Translations under genes and position numbers: made by a program
Shown here: piece by piece, positions 42,861 to 50,205 of the stretch
How positions within the stretch are numbered: the first letter of the stretch is position 1
How the letters are laid out: each line of letters opens with the position of its first letter
Source: Planctomycetes bacterium UBA1662
GTDB taxonomy: Bacteria > Planctomycetota > UBA8108
Assembly: GCA_002320775.1 (NCBI GenBank)
Contig: DCKY01000275.1
Coordinates: 1 to 50,205, forward strand
Direction: 5' to 3'
Length of the DNA stretch: 50,205 nt
Notes under the pieces: model-generated
Seen by the model: the letters and a program-made list of their open reading frames with translations, nothing else
Told to the model about the DNA's origin: nothing
Databases searched by the model: none

Positions 42861-45098
42861 ATGTCCGACCTTGCCGCTCCCGCGAACGCGGATTCGAAAC
42901 TTACCGAACTCAATCAGATCCTGAGCGAGGGAGATTTCGATCGGCTGGAGAATCTCTGGATGGAGGTTCTCGGAAACTCGGGCCAGCTGGCATCTTCGGT
43001 TGCCGAGCTCGCCGCGGCCGGAATCGAGGGGCTGCGGCTGGGCTACGAGGCGGAGATCAAGCCCCTGCTTGAGTTGACCTGGGGGGCGCTTGGCGAGGGG
43101 GAAGAGGGGGCGTCCCCAGGTGTTACCGCGGGGGACAAGGCCGCGCTGGGAGAGGCGTTGGTAAGGGCCTTTCCGTCCAAGAAGGAATACCTCGCCTATT
43201 TTCTCGATGCTTTCCTCGAGTCGAACGATCCTATGTCCGTCGAGCGGGCTTTTTTCAATGCCTGCGGTATCGAGGATGCTCCTGACAAGGTGGAGGCCCT
43301 GGATCGGCTCAGGCAGCTTCTTGAATACAAGCCAGGAGCGATTGTCTATCATGAGTCCGGCTGGGGAATGGGAGAGGTGCTCGAGGTCGATGCCCTGTTA
43401 GGCCAGGTCAAGGTCGACCTGGATGAGAAGAAAGATCACAGGATTAGCATCGACGCGGTTGACTCGATCCTGCAGCTGATACCGGAGGATAGCTTTCGCG
43501 GGTTGTCTTACCGGTCGTCCGAAGAGCTCACGAGGATGGTTGAAGAGGATCCGGTCAGTCTCGTTCAGAAGGTACTCGATGACTTCGGCAGCCCCATGGC
43601 CCAGAAAGACATCAAGGCTCACCTGACCGCGGGAGCTATCGAGACTTCCGGCTGGACGCGTTGGTGGGGCCGCACGAAAAAAGAATTGCGAGCATCGGGC
43701 TTTTACAGGATCGGAGATCGTTCTCCCTACCATGTCGAAAAGCTCGAGGAAGCTGTCAGCTTCGAGGATGAATTGATCGCGCGCTTCAAAACCGCCGAGT
43801 GGAAAGACGGTCGACTCGCCGTCAGGGAGTTGCTCAAGGGAGGCGAGAAGAAATATCCGAATGCCTATCCTGAGCTGGTCTCCGGCCTGATCGGCCTGCT
43901 GGGTCCGGGCTCGAATAAAGACAAGCTTCTCGAGATTTGCCTCTTCCTGTCCAGGGTGAAGGAGGCAGACGATTCCTGGGTCGAGGTCTTCAAGCTGATC
44001 ACGAACGACGAACTGGTGGTCGCTCTCGAAGCCCTCCCCGTAGGAGAAGATCCTCGCAAAGTTTTCAAGCTCCTGGGTGAGCTCAGGTCGGATGACCAGC
44101 TTCCCGTGGCCATCGATGCATTTATCTGCAAGTCTGACAATATCAGGAAGGTCGCCTTCGAGGTGCTTGAGTCGGTTGGCGCGGACGAGTTGACAAAGAT
44201 ATGTTCACAGATCTATGCCTCTCCGAGGATCGCTCCGGAGGCCTGTCTCTGGCTTCTCAAACGGCGTCTGGCCGGGCAGACCGGAACGGGACTCGAGTCG
44301 CTCTTTGAGCGCTCCACCCGCGAACTCCTGATTCTCATGGTCGACCTGCTCGAGCATCTCATCGACAAGGAGGCGCGCCTGGGCCGCAGCCTGGTGAGAG
44401 ATCTTATCAAGAAGATTGAGCCTCTCATGTTCCACGAGGATGGTGCTTTTTTCAGAGAGGCCATCGAGATCATGGAGACCCCGGAGCGTGAGATGGTTTA
44501 CAGGCGGATTCTGAGGAACCAGGAGTACCTTCCCAATAATGCGCACAGGTTCCTCGACATCATCAGCCAGATTGAGCCGGTCATCAGCCTGGAGAATGAG
44601 GTTCCCGACTGGGAAAACCCCGACATTATTTTCTCTACCAGCAAGGGTGAGGAAACTCTCAAGGAAGAGTTGAGGGAGCTTAACGAGGTCAAGCTGCCGG
44701 AGATTGCCAAGGCGATCGGGGCGGCCGCCGATCTCGGAGACCTGAGTGAGAACGCCGAGTTCACCTCGGCTCTCGAGGAACGGGACAACCTGGTCAGCAA
44801 GGCGGAGAAGATCCAGGATGACCTTAAGAAGATTGTTCTCATCGACGCTTCCCAGTCTGAAGAGGGAGTCGTCGGCCTGGGCTCAAAGGTCAGCGCTGAA
44901 AACCTGGAGACAGGTGAGAGGGTCGTCTACGCGGTACTCGGGCCCTGGGATGGCGGCCCGGAGGATGGTGTGCTCAATTACCGGAGTCCGCTGGGACAGT
45001 TCTTCCTGGGCGCGAGCGTCGATGATGAGCTCGATGTCGTTCTTCCAGGAGGCACCTCCCGCTACAAAATCCTCGAGGTCGAGTCGATCTTCGACTGA
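42861..45098 (+). CDS. greA: Long-form transcription elongation factor GreA
   Basis: 745 residues, against about 158 for ordinary GreA. The C-terminal ~150 residues are a full Gre protein: the coiled coil carries the acidic tip as GDLSENAEFTSALEERDNLV (E. coli GDLKENAEY), followed by the FKBP-like domain (GSKVSAENLETGERVVYAVL, SPLGQFFLGA). This releases backtracked RNA polymerase by stimulating transcript cleavage. The first ~590 residues are helical and include a probable small beta-domain (~145-190, VYHESGWGMGEVLEVDALLG). Chlamydiae carry a similarly long GreA, so this may be a PVC feature (recalled, not checked). Confidence in Gre activity is high; the N-terminal role is unknown. Confidence 0.9.
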   Translation: MSDLAAPANADSKLTELNQILSEGDFDRLENLWMEVLGNSGQLASSVAELAAAGIEGLRLGYEAEIKPLLELTWGALGEGEEGASPGVTAGDKAALGEALVRAFPSKKEYLAYFLDAFLESNDPMSVERAFFNACGIEDAPDKVEALDRLRQLLEYKPGAIVYHESGWGMGEVLEVDALLGQVKVDLDEKKDHRISIDAVDSILQLIPEDSFRGLSYRSSEELTRMVEEDPVSLVQKVLDDFGSPMAQKDIKAHLTAGAIETSGWTRWWGRTKKELRASGFYRIGDRSPYHVEKLEEAVSFEDELIARFKTAEWKDGRLAVRELLKGGEKKYPNAYPELVSGLIGLLGPGSNKDKLLEICLFLSRVKEADDSWVEVFKLITNDELVVALEALPVGEDPRKVFKLLGELRSDDQLPVAIDAFICKSDNIRKVAFEVLESVGADELTKICSQIYASPRIAPEACLWLLKRRLAGQTGTGLESLFERSTRELLILMVDLLEHLIDKEARLGRSLVRDLIKKIEPLMFHEDGAFFREAIEIMETPEREMVYRRILRNQEYLPNNAHRFLDIISQIEPVISLENEVPDWENPDIIFSTSKGEETLKEELRELNEVKLPEIAKAIGAAADLGDLSENAEFTSALEERDNLVSKAEKIQDDLKKIVLIDASQSEEGVVGLGSKVSAENLETGERVVYAVLGPWDGGPEDGVLNYRSPLGQFFLGASVDDELDVVLPGGTSRYKILEVESIFD

Positions 45099-45288
45099 TC
45101 CAGCCTCGGTTTTTTCAAGGTCGAGGCCAAAAAACAGGGATTCCTCCTGCGGCTGGACATTTCTGGTTTTAAGATAACCTTGTTGGACGTTTACCAGGCA
45201 TGGGGCTGCCTTGTTCGTCCCGGGACCGATTCAGGGTCCTGATTGAATTTTCGTAAACTCTTTTTCGGTTTTACCGGGGTGGTTCATC

Positions 45289-46347
45289 ATGTCGTCAGCT
45301 CACTCATCTTACAGGAAATATTACAAGGACCCCCTGGAGCTTGTTTCCAGGTTCCAGGATCTCGTCGATAACCGGGACGACTACCCGGGCGCGGATCTCT
45401 TCCTCCAGATGTTCGAGAGAGTCTTCAGGATGGTTGGAAACGAGACCTTCACCGCAGACCTGAAGATGTTGAATCACGCCCTGCTGGAATTGCGCTATGC
45501 GTTCAAGGTGTTCGCTCCTTACAGGTCCGTACGCAAGGTCTCCGTCTTCGGGTCGGCCCGGACACCCAGAGACCGCTTCGAGTACAAGATGGCCGAGAGG
45601 TTCGCGAACCTGGTTACGCGCCTGGGTTATATGGTTATCACCGGAGCGGGTCCCGGGATCATGGAGGCTGCCCAGGGCGGGGCCGGCCGGGCGAGGAGTT
45701 TTGGTGTGAATATCAGGCTGCCGTTCGAATCAAAAGCGAACGAGGTGATCCAGGACGACCCCAAGCTCATCCATTTTAAATACTTCTTCACCCGCAAGGT
45801 CTGCTTCCTGAAAGAAACCGACGCGGTCGTTATCTTTCCCGGCGGCTTCGGAACCCATGACGAGGCCTTTGAATCGTTAACCCTGGTTCAGACAGGCAAG
45901 AGCCACCTCATTCCGATCGTATTCGTCGATCGCCCCGAGGGGACCTATTGGAGTGACTGGCTCGAGTATATACGCAAACACCTCGTTGATTCAGATTATG
46001 TGGATGGGTTCGATCAGAGCCTTTTCCAGGTGACCACGAGCGTTGACGAGGCGGTGGCCACGGTTGACAGGTTCTACCTCAACTATCATTCCTGCCGCTA
46101 CGTGAGGCCTCTGCAGGTGATCCGGCTGAAATACCCTGTCAGCGATGAACTTTTAAAACAGCTCAACAGAGATTTTCGGGACATCATTGTGGCCGGTTCC
46201 ATCGAGAGGCTTCCCTGTGCTCTCGAGCCGGAAATTGATGAGCCGGAGGCTCTCGACCTTTACAGGATAGCCTTCCGCTTTGACCGTAAGAGCTATGGCC
46301 GTCTTCGAGAGATGATCGATGTTCTGAACAACGACGCGGCGGCTTGA
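45289..46347 (+). CDS. LOG-family (lysine decarboxylase-like) nucleotide-processing protein
   Basis: 352 residues. The Rossmann core (~80-265) carries VSVFGSARTPRDRFEYKMAE, ITGAGPGIMEAAQGGAGRA and the signature VIFPGGFGTHDEAFESLTLV (PGGxGTxxE). Despite old 'lysine decarboxylase' labels, the family cleaves the N-glycosidic bond of nucleoside monophosphates, as in cytokinin activation by LOG. The ~85 N-terminal and ~85 C-terminal residues beyond the core make this longer than the usual ~200 residues, similar to the larger nucleosidase-type members. It converges with the pterin synthase genes 19 bp away. Confidence 0.87.
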   Translation: MSSAHSSYRKYYKDPLELVSRFQDLVDNRDDYPGADLFLQMFERVFRMVGNETFTADLKMLNHALLELRYAFKVFAPYRSVRKVSVFGSARTPRDRFEYKMAERFANLVTRLGYMVITGAGPGIMEAAQGGAGRARSFGVNIRLPFESKANEVIQDDPKLIHFKYFFTRKVCFLKETDAVVIFPGGFGTHDEAFESLTLVQTGKSHLIPIVFVDRPEGTYWSDWLEYIRKHLVDSDYVDGFDQSLFQVTTSVDEAVATVDRFYLNYHSCRYVRPLQVIRLKYPVSDELLKQLNRDFRDIIVAGSIERLPCALEPEIDEPEALDLYRIAFRFDRKSYGRLREMIDVLNNDAAA

Positions 46348-46366
46348 TTATCCGTGCGCGGCCGGA

Positions 46367-46786
46367 TCAGGCAGGGCCTGAGTACTCAAACAGGTTCTTT
46401 TCCGTTTCCAGGATTCGCAGGAGCTTGAGCTCTGCGGGAGAGGGAATGCTGTCTGCCAGCCGGTTCCAGATATCCCTGATAAGAACCTCCGTGGTGGGGG
46501 GCGGTGTACTCCCGGTTTCGAGTACCTCGTTGAGGTTCCGATGATCGATCGGTTCGATGACCTTCTCGTTCACGATCGTGTCAAGAAGCTCCAGGGAGAT
46601 GAGTCGGCCTGTCAGAGGGTCCGGGGTTCCGCTGATGACCACTTCGAGATCATAGTTGTGTCCGTGGCCGCCCTCGTAGCTGCATTTCCCGAAGACCTCA
46701 AGGTTCCAATCGGAATCCCGGTCGGGCCTCGAGAGCCGGTGGCCGGCATTGAAACGATAGAGACGGCCAAGGTAGACGGTGCTCAC
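46367..46786 (-). CDS. 6-pyruvoyltetrahydropterin synthase/QueD-family enzyme (copy B)
   Basis: 139 residues. The zinc site is His in RFNAGHRL and HGH in GHGHNYDLEVVISG; the catalytic Cys is in FGKCSYEGGHGH, and the Asp-His pair is PIDHRNLNEV, with the pterin-anchoring Glu in PTTEVLIRDIW. All residues needed for the PTPS or QueD reaction are present. It overlaps copy A by 4 bp (46783-46786), so the two are translationally coupled. The family acts on 7,8-dihydroneopterin triphosphate, in tetrahydrobiopterin or queuosine-type pathways. Confidence 0.9.
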   Translation of the reverse strand: MSTVYLGRLYRFNAGHRLSRPDRDSDWNLEVFGKCSYEGGHGHNYDLEVVISGTPDPLTGRLISLELLDTIVNEKVIEPIDHRNLNEVLETGSTPPPTTEVLIRDIWNRLADSIPSPAELKLLRILETEKNLFEYSGPA

Positions 46787-47217
46787 GAAGATTCTCCGCG
46801 ATATTCGGCGTAGAGAAAGGAGTCTTCTCTCAGCCTCACCCTCGAGAGCTGGACCTCTTCTTTGCTGAATTCAGGTTCGATGAGGTCCCAGATGTACACG
46901 GCCAGGTTCTCGGTTGTCGGTATGTTGTCCTTGAAACCCTCAACCTCCTCGTTGATGTGCCGATGATCGAAACGGCTGACGATTTTTTCCCGCAGGATCT
47001 CATCGATACGCCGTAGGTTGATCACCATTCCTGTGAGGGGGTCAACCGATCCGCGAATCGTCACCTCGAGCTCGTAGTTGTGGCCATGGCCGTATGGATT
47101 GTTGCAGGCGCCGAACACCTCGCGGTTTTTTTCAGGTGTCCAGTCCTTTCGGTGGTAGCGGTGGGCGGCGCAGAACCGGACTTTTCTGGTGACGTCTACT
47201 GATCCCGGGATGCTCAT
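46783..47217 (-). CDS. 6-pyruvoyltetrahydropterin synthase-like enzyme (copy A)
   Basis: 144 residues. Zinc ligands His19, His44 and His46 (CAAHRYH; YGHGHNYEL), catalytic Cys38 (FGACNNPYGHGH), Asp84-His85 (RFDHRHIN) and Glu103 (PTTENLAVYIWD) are all present. FGACNNPYGHGHNYEL and TENLAVYIWD closely resemble the animal enzyme that makes the tetrahydrobiopterin precursor, more than E. coli QueD. It overlaps the SDR gene by 4 bp upstream and copy B by 4 bp downstream. Copies A and B are clearly diverged from each other. Confidence 0.92.
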   Translation of the reverse strand: MSIPGSVDVTRKVRFCAAHRYHRKDWTPEKNREVFGACNNPYGHGHNYELEVTIRGSVDPLTGMVINLRRIDEILREKIVSRFDHRHINEEVEGFKDNIPTTENLAVYIWDLIEPEFSKEEVQLSRVRLREDSFLYAEYRGESS

Positions 47218-47966
47218 GACAGGGAGATGCCTCCATCTACAGTGATGACCGCCCCGGTAGTCCAGGAGGAATCATCGGATGCCAGGAACAGAACCAGTGA
47301 GGCTATCTCATCCGAGGTGCCGATCCGTCCAATCGGATGCATGCCGCCGGCCGCCTCGAGGAATTCGCTGTGTGAATCTCCCGCGCCGCCCTCGCGTCCG
47401 AGGTGGATCGGGGTGTCGACCACGCCGGGGCAGATTGCTATGACCCGCACTCCGTTGCCGGCCTCCTCGATGGCGCAGGATTTCGAGAGCATGACGAGCC
47501 CGGCCTTGGCGACGCAATACGCGGCAGAGCCTGGAACCGGGCGCAAGCCGAGGCTCGATGAATTGTTTACGATGACTCCTCCGCCATTTTCCCGCAGCAG
47601 GGGGAGCGCGGCCCTTGTCATCGTGAAGGGGCCTGTGAGGTTGGAGGCGAGGGCTTCATTCCAGGCCTCGCTGGAGGTGTCCGCTACCGCGGCGGGCTGG
47701 TAGGTGCCGGCGTTGTTGAAGAGAAGATCCAATCGCCCCCATCGCTCTTTGACAGCCGTCACCACGTTTTCCGCATCTCCTGGCGTCTCGTGGTGTCCGC
47801 TGACGACCAGGCAATGTTCCTCACCCAGTTCGGCAGCGAGGGTATTCAGCTTGGATTCAGTGCGTCCGAAGAGAGCCGCCTTTCCGCCGGCCTCACAGTA
47901 TCGCAGGGCGGTGGTTCGTCCGATTCCGGATCCCGCTCCCGTTATGATGGCGACCTTATTGTCCAT
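47214..47966 (-). CDS. Short-chain dehydrogenase/reductase in the pterin operon
   Basis: 250 residues, classical SDR: ITGAGSGIGRTTALRY (cofactor), FGRTESK (Arg suggests NADPH), NNAGTYQP, catalytic Ser in NNSSSLG, YCVAKAG as YxxxK and VDGGISLS at the end. It is first in an operon whose downstream genes each overlap by 4 bp. In animals the step after PTPS is sepiapterin reductase, also an SDR, so that role is tempting; but this is a generic SDR with no diagnostic residue and the assignment is inference. A promoter lies 68-96 bp upstream. Confidence 0.86.
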   Translation of the reverse strand: MDNKVAIITGAGSGIGRTTALRYCEAGGKAALFGRTESKLNTLAAELGEEHCLVVSGHHETPGDAENVVTAVKERWGRLDLLFNNAGTYQPAAVADTSSEAWNEALASNLTGPFTMTRAALPLLRENGGGVIVNNSSSLGLRPVPGSAAYCVAKAGLVMLSKSCAIEEAGNGVRVIAICPGVVDTPIHLGREGGAGDSHSEFLEAAGGMHPIGRIGTSDEIASLVLFLASDDSSWTTGAVITVDGGISLS

Positions 47967-48033
47967 TTTTCTGGCCAGTCCGTTGCTGTTGGGAGGTGGA
48001 GGGTAGATTCACTGCTTAAAGAGCAAAAAGAAA

Positions 48034-48062
48034 ACCATACGCCTCTCGGAGCGACATTTCAA
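48034..48062 (-). promoter_or_regulatory. Candidate promoter for the SDR-pterin synthase operon
   Basis: On the minus strand TTGAAA (48057-48062), a 17-bp spacer and TATGGT (48034-48039). The predicted transcript start is near 48027, about 60 nt before the SDR start codon at 47966. Confidence 0.5.
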
Positions 48063-48102
48063 CTTGTTGAGCTCGATTGAACCTGCCAGCAGGGATCTGG
48101 TT

Positions 48103-48130
48103 TTGACGGGGAGTCTGTGTTAGTTATTAC
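48103..48130 (+). promoter_or_regulatory. Candidate promoter for the 109-residue gene at 48183
   Basis: TTGACG (48103-48108), a 16-bp spacer and TATTAC (48125-48130). The predicted transcript start is about 45 nt upstream of the start codon. Confidence 0.4.
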
Positions 48131-48182
48131 TTTTGTGATTCGGCACCTAAGCTGGTTTTCTACCGGAAGTGGAAGGAACTGA

Positions 48183-48512
48183 ATGAGCGACTACAGGAAG
48201 CTTGTCCAAAATGAAGCCCTGGAATTTATGAAAGAGTCCTGGGATCAGTACAAGGCGGACGAGGGAGAGTTCGGCGGAGCCTCTTCTCTTCCGAATCTTG
48301 CCCAGTGGATTGATGCCGGGGAGGTTCTCTCCGGACGTGTCAGAGAGATCTCCGCGAAGTGGAATCATCGGGATTATCTCTGGGTTGAGTCCAATACCCG
48401 CAACCCTTCGCGCGAAGCCGGCGGCGATCGCTCAAGCAAGGCCTTTGCGAGCTTCCTGCAGGATGTTCGTTACGAGGTGAAAAAAATCGCAAAGAAAAAG
48501 AAGAAGCGCTGA
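48183..48512 (+). CDS. Conserved-looking small protein of unknown function
   Basis: 109 residues, charged and soluble, with GGAAGGAA just before the ATG. The N-terminal half is helical (LVQNEALEFMKESWDQYKAD). The C-terminus is strongly basic (VKKIAKKKKKR), suggesting nucleic-acid binding, although this is inference from composition. No domain recognised. It lies convergent with, and 6 bp from, the DUF2225-like gene. Confidence 0.6.
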   Translation: MSDYRKLVQNEALEFMKESWDQYKADEGEFGGASSLPNLAQWIDAGEVLSGRVREISAKWNHRDYLWVESNTRNPSREAGGDRSSKAFASFLQDVRYEVKKIAKKKKKR

Positions 48513-48518
48513 AGGCGC

Positions 48519-49271
48519 TCAGGCTCCCCGATCTTCTTCAGGCGCCCCTGCGGCGCGCGACTGGTCCCGGGTCGGATAGAGAAGACTGTCCATGCTCAAA
48601 TGGCTCGAGTCCCTCCGCCGGGCCCGCTGGATGAGCATCGCTGCGGCGTTGCGCAGATGTCGGGGCCGGGTGCTGCGAGCTATGAACCGATTGAAATAAT
48701 TTTGCGAGTGCATCCAGTTTCCGTTACGTCGGCACAGCTCACCTACGAGGTAGAGATAGACAGGGTTCTTCTCCTTGCGCAGGGATTTTCGAAGACAGGC
48801 TATCGCCTGCCGGAGGTATCGATGCCGCAATCTCTCGGCCGTGTTTTCATCGAGGAGCGCCGGGGTGTCGAGGCGAAGACCCCAATACGCTCGCAGCATC
48901 CTCATGCCGGTTTCAAGCGGCTCATATCCGAGCAAGGGTGAAAGCAACCCTGCCCAGTAATATTGGAGGTGAATGGGCGGGTCTCCCGGAGAGTGGTCCG
49001 TTTTAAATTCGTCATCGAGCTTTTCTATGTATTCCCTGAAATAAGCCTCGATGGTCAAGGCCGCGATGCGGCCGCCGAGGAAGTCCCGGCTGTAGCCGGA
49101 GAAACGGCAGTCGGGGCAGGAGTGGATCTCAACCCTGATGACATGCGGAGCCTTGGTGTGAATCAGGAGATCCGTGTCCTGGCCCAGCACCTCGCAGCCG
49201 CCAACCTCGCGTACATGGAGCTGGCAGCCGCACATGGGGCATACGGTTTCAATCGTCGACCAGCAAATCAT
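48519..49271 (-). CDS. DUF2225-like zinc-ribbon protein
   Basis: 250 residues. The N-terminus has two CxxC pairs, TVCPMCGC and HSCPDCRFSGYSRDF, separated by ~45 residues with the family-like GQDTDLLIH block. The remainder is helical (a TPR-like array, YLRQAIACLRKSLRKEKNP, YLVGELCRRNGNWMHSQNYF). It resembles DUF2225 proteins, which have no known function. An extended -10-type element (TGATACAAT, minus strand, TACAAT at 49384-49389) lies ~110 bp upstream. It sits where rnpA would be expected after rpmH, but shares no resemblance to the RNase P protein. Confidence 0.72.
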   Translation of the reverse strand: MICWSTIETVCPMCGCQLHVREVGGCEVLGQDTDLLIHTKAPHVIRVEIHSCPDCRFSGYSRDFLGGRIAALTIEAYFREYIEKLDDEFKTDHSPGDPPIHLQYYWAGLLSPLLGYEPLETGMRMLRAYWGLRLDTPALLDENTAERLRHRYLRQAIACLRKSLRKEKNPVYLYLVGELCRRNGNWMHSQNYFNRFIARSTRPRHLRNAAAMLIQRARRRDSSHLSMDSLLYPTRDQSRAAGAPEEDRGA

Positions 49272-49575
49272 GGCAGGACGATACTCCTGGTGGCGGTGGT
49301 TGAGTTATTTCAGACGGGGGGAGGCTGTTTTCAGCCGGGTTGACCTGCCGCTTTGCGCTGTCTGCAGGGTAAACCCTGGTTCCATTGTATCACCTGTCTG
49401 CGGACTCGCCTCGAAAGCAGGCCGGTGATTGCTTACCCGTTGCGGACAAATACCTCACAGAAGACTGACCTGGGGCTGAACTCGTACAGGGTACGGGCCA
49501 GTTCCTGTTGTTTCAGGGAATCCGGGGCCATCAAAGAGGCTTCCATGCCAGTGACATGGAGGCTGGAGAGAGCTC
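49272..49575. other. 304-bp gap between rpmH and the DUF2225-like gene
   Basis: No convincing gene. A 37-residue minus-strand frame (49433-49546) has no known content. A hairpin (CTTCCATG at 49541-49548 with CATGGAGG at 49555-49562) lies just after rpmH without a strong T run. The extended -10-type promoter of the DUF2225-like gene is in the left part. There is no rnpA. Confidence 0.55.
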
Positions 49576-49719
49576 TCAGCGGGTCTTTTTACTGCCGGGG
49601 AGGGCCCGGCCGATTCTTCGCCTCGCGTTGATCATCTTGCGTCCAGCCTTGGATTTCATACGGTAGCGAAATCCCCTGCGCTGGCGTTTTCTGGAGGTGG
49701 TTCGAATTCTGACTTTCAT
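49576..49719 (-). CDS. rpmH: 50S ribosomal protein L34
   Basis: 47 residues, found by translating the minus strand; short enough to be missed by length filters. The sequence begins MKVRIRTTSRKRQRRGFRYR and continues MKSKAGRKMINARRRIGRAL, matching the L34 core (SKRKRKRxHGFRxRMxxxxGRxxLxxRRxKGR). It binds 23S rRNA in the large subunit. The usual start MKRTYQP is replaced by MKVRIRT, common in PVC bacteria as far as I recall. A near-consensus promoter lies upstream and overlaps the end of kdsD. No rnpA follows. Confidence 0.93.
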   Translation of the reverse strand: MKVRIRTTSRKRQRRGFRYRMKSKAGRKMINARRRIGRALPGSKKTR

Positions 49720-49762
49720 CGGTCGGCTCAGTCTCTTGCTACGACTTTAATTGAAGCCGAGG

Positions 49763-49791
49763 ATTATATTCTCCCGGAGGCGACAATTCAA
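49763..49791 (-). promoter_or_regulatory. Near-consensus promoter of rpmH
   Basis: On the minus strand TTGAAT (49786-49791), a 17-bp spacer and TATAAT (49763-49768). The -35 box overlaps the kdsD stop codon (49788-49790). The predicted start is about 37 nt before the rpmH ATG. Confidence 0.7.
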
Positions 49792-50205
49792 AGAACAATC
49801 TTGCCGCGTCCCAGGATGTCGTGAAGGTGGATCATTCCGCCTGGCTTACCCAGGGGGTTGAGGACCACAAGTGAAGTAATACCATGTACTTCCATTAGCT
49901 GGAGCGCATCTTTGGCGGATGCAGTTGCATCGATGGTCAGAGGGTCACGAGTCATCACCTCACCTACTGGGGTCCCGAGATCAATGGATTCGGAGCTGTC
50001 TTGCTTCTGAACAAGGATTCTGCGGAGGTCTCCGTCTGAGAGGATACCAGAGAGTTCGCCGTTTTCGGAAACAACCAGGGTGACGCCCAGGTTTCCCTTC
50101 TCCGTCATTTCGGCAATAGCGTCCCGGAGGCTGGCCTCTGCTGTAACGGTCGGAAGCTCTTTGCCGCTGCGCTGTATATCCCGCACCTGGTAGCGCAGGC
50201 GCTGG
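49788..50205 (-). CDS. kdsD: Arabinose-5-phosphate isomerase, CBS-domain end (partial)
   Basis: Only the C-terminal part is in the window: the frame is open to base 50205 (QRLRYQVRDI continues upstream of the GTG at 50186). The visible ~138 residues are two CBS domains: DIQRSGKELPTVTAEASLRD, ILSDGDLRRILVQKQD, VGEVMTRDPLTIDA and MIHLHDILGRG. This order and wording match the end of KdsD/KpsF, which converts ribulose 5-phosphate to arabinose 5-phosphate for KDO in lipopolysaccharide. The isomerase (SIS) domain is beyond the right edge and cannot be verified. rpmH follows immediately on the same strand. Confidence 0.85.
   Translation of the reverse strand, partial: QRLRYQVRDIQRSGKELPTVTAEASLRDAIAEMTEKGNLGVTLVVSENGELSGILSDGDLRRILVQKQDSSESIDLGTPVGEVMTRDPLTIDATASAKDALQLMEVHGITSLVVLNPLGKPGGMIHLHDILGRGKIVL

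Noticed and set aside
49433..49546. 37-residue minus-strand frame after rpmH
   Set aside because: No match to rnpA or any known small protein and only a weak ribosome site; kept as an unlikely small gene.
49576..49791. Replication origin near rpmH
   Set aside because: rpmH often lies near oriC, but there is no dnaA, no cluster of DnaA boxes and no AT-rich unwinding region here.

Overview
The window looks like chromosomal DNA of a Planctomycetota-type bacterium (PVC group), probably an uncultured marine lineage; GC content looks to be around 60%. The main evidence is five secreted proteins that end in a planctomycete-style paired dockerin-like tail (GDxxxDGxxxLTDxVxxLxxLF repeats), a Pirellula/Verrucomicrobium-type dehydrogenase with HEAT repeats and a c-type heme domain, a very long GreA, and many large multidomain exported enzymes. 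No phage, insertion sequence, CRISPR array or origin was seen. Coding is dense and most genes look intact.

Layout. 1-9758: a truncated malectin/dockerin protein, a sugar dehydrogenase with a dockerin tail, a 1718-residue deacetylase/dehydrogenase/cytochrome protein, and serC. 10248-15000: class II DAHP synthase and a VTT/DedA-type membrane protein, then the scar of a deleted sulfotransferase-like/class IV aminotransferase gene, a dockerin protein and a zinc alcohol dehydrogenase. 15130-22512: a giant CotH/lamin-tail protein, an SRPBCC plus L,D-transpeptidase fusion, a metallo-beta-lactamase-fold hydrolase and a Nudix hydrolase. 22527-30308: a serine hydrolase fused to a glycosidase-like propeller, an APC permease, two tRNA-Ser genes, a Tat-exported sialidase-like protein, an SDR and a lipoprotein. 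30434-33441: SRP RNA gene followed by dnaX-ybaB-recR. 33503-37454: lipoprotein, birA, a small MerR regulator, a zinc-ribbon protein, and an FHA protein paired with a receiver/GAF-like protein. 37673-42649: a lamin-tail/dockerin protein facing a HAD-gap-ROK kinase operon. 42861-50205: long greA, a LOG-family protein, an SDR plus two 6-pyruvoyl-tetrahydropterin-synthase-like genes in a tightly overlapping operon, two poorly characterised genes, rpmH (47 residues) and the 3' end of kdsD.

How it fits together. Housekeeping functions (serine and aromatic biosynthesis, DNA replication and repair, protein targeting, biotinylation, glycolysis, KDO biosynthesis) are interleaved with a large outfit for exported polysaccharide or surface-polymer chemistry. 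The observations I would check first are the deletion scar at 12297-12591, the SRP RNA at about 30465-30585, the shared four-cysteine dockerin-like tail on five proteins, and the tandem pterin-synthase operon. All family assignments are from reading the translated sequences; no database search was run.
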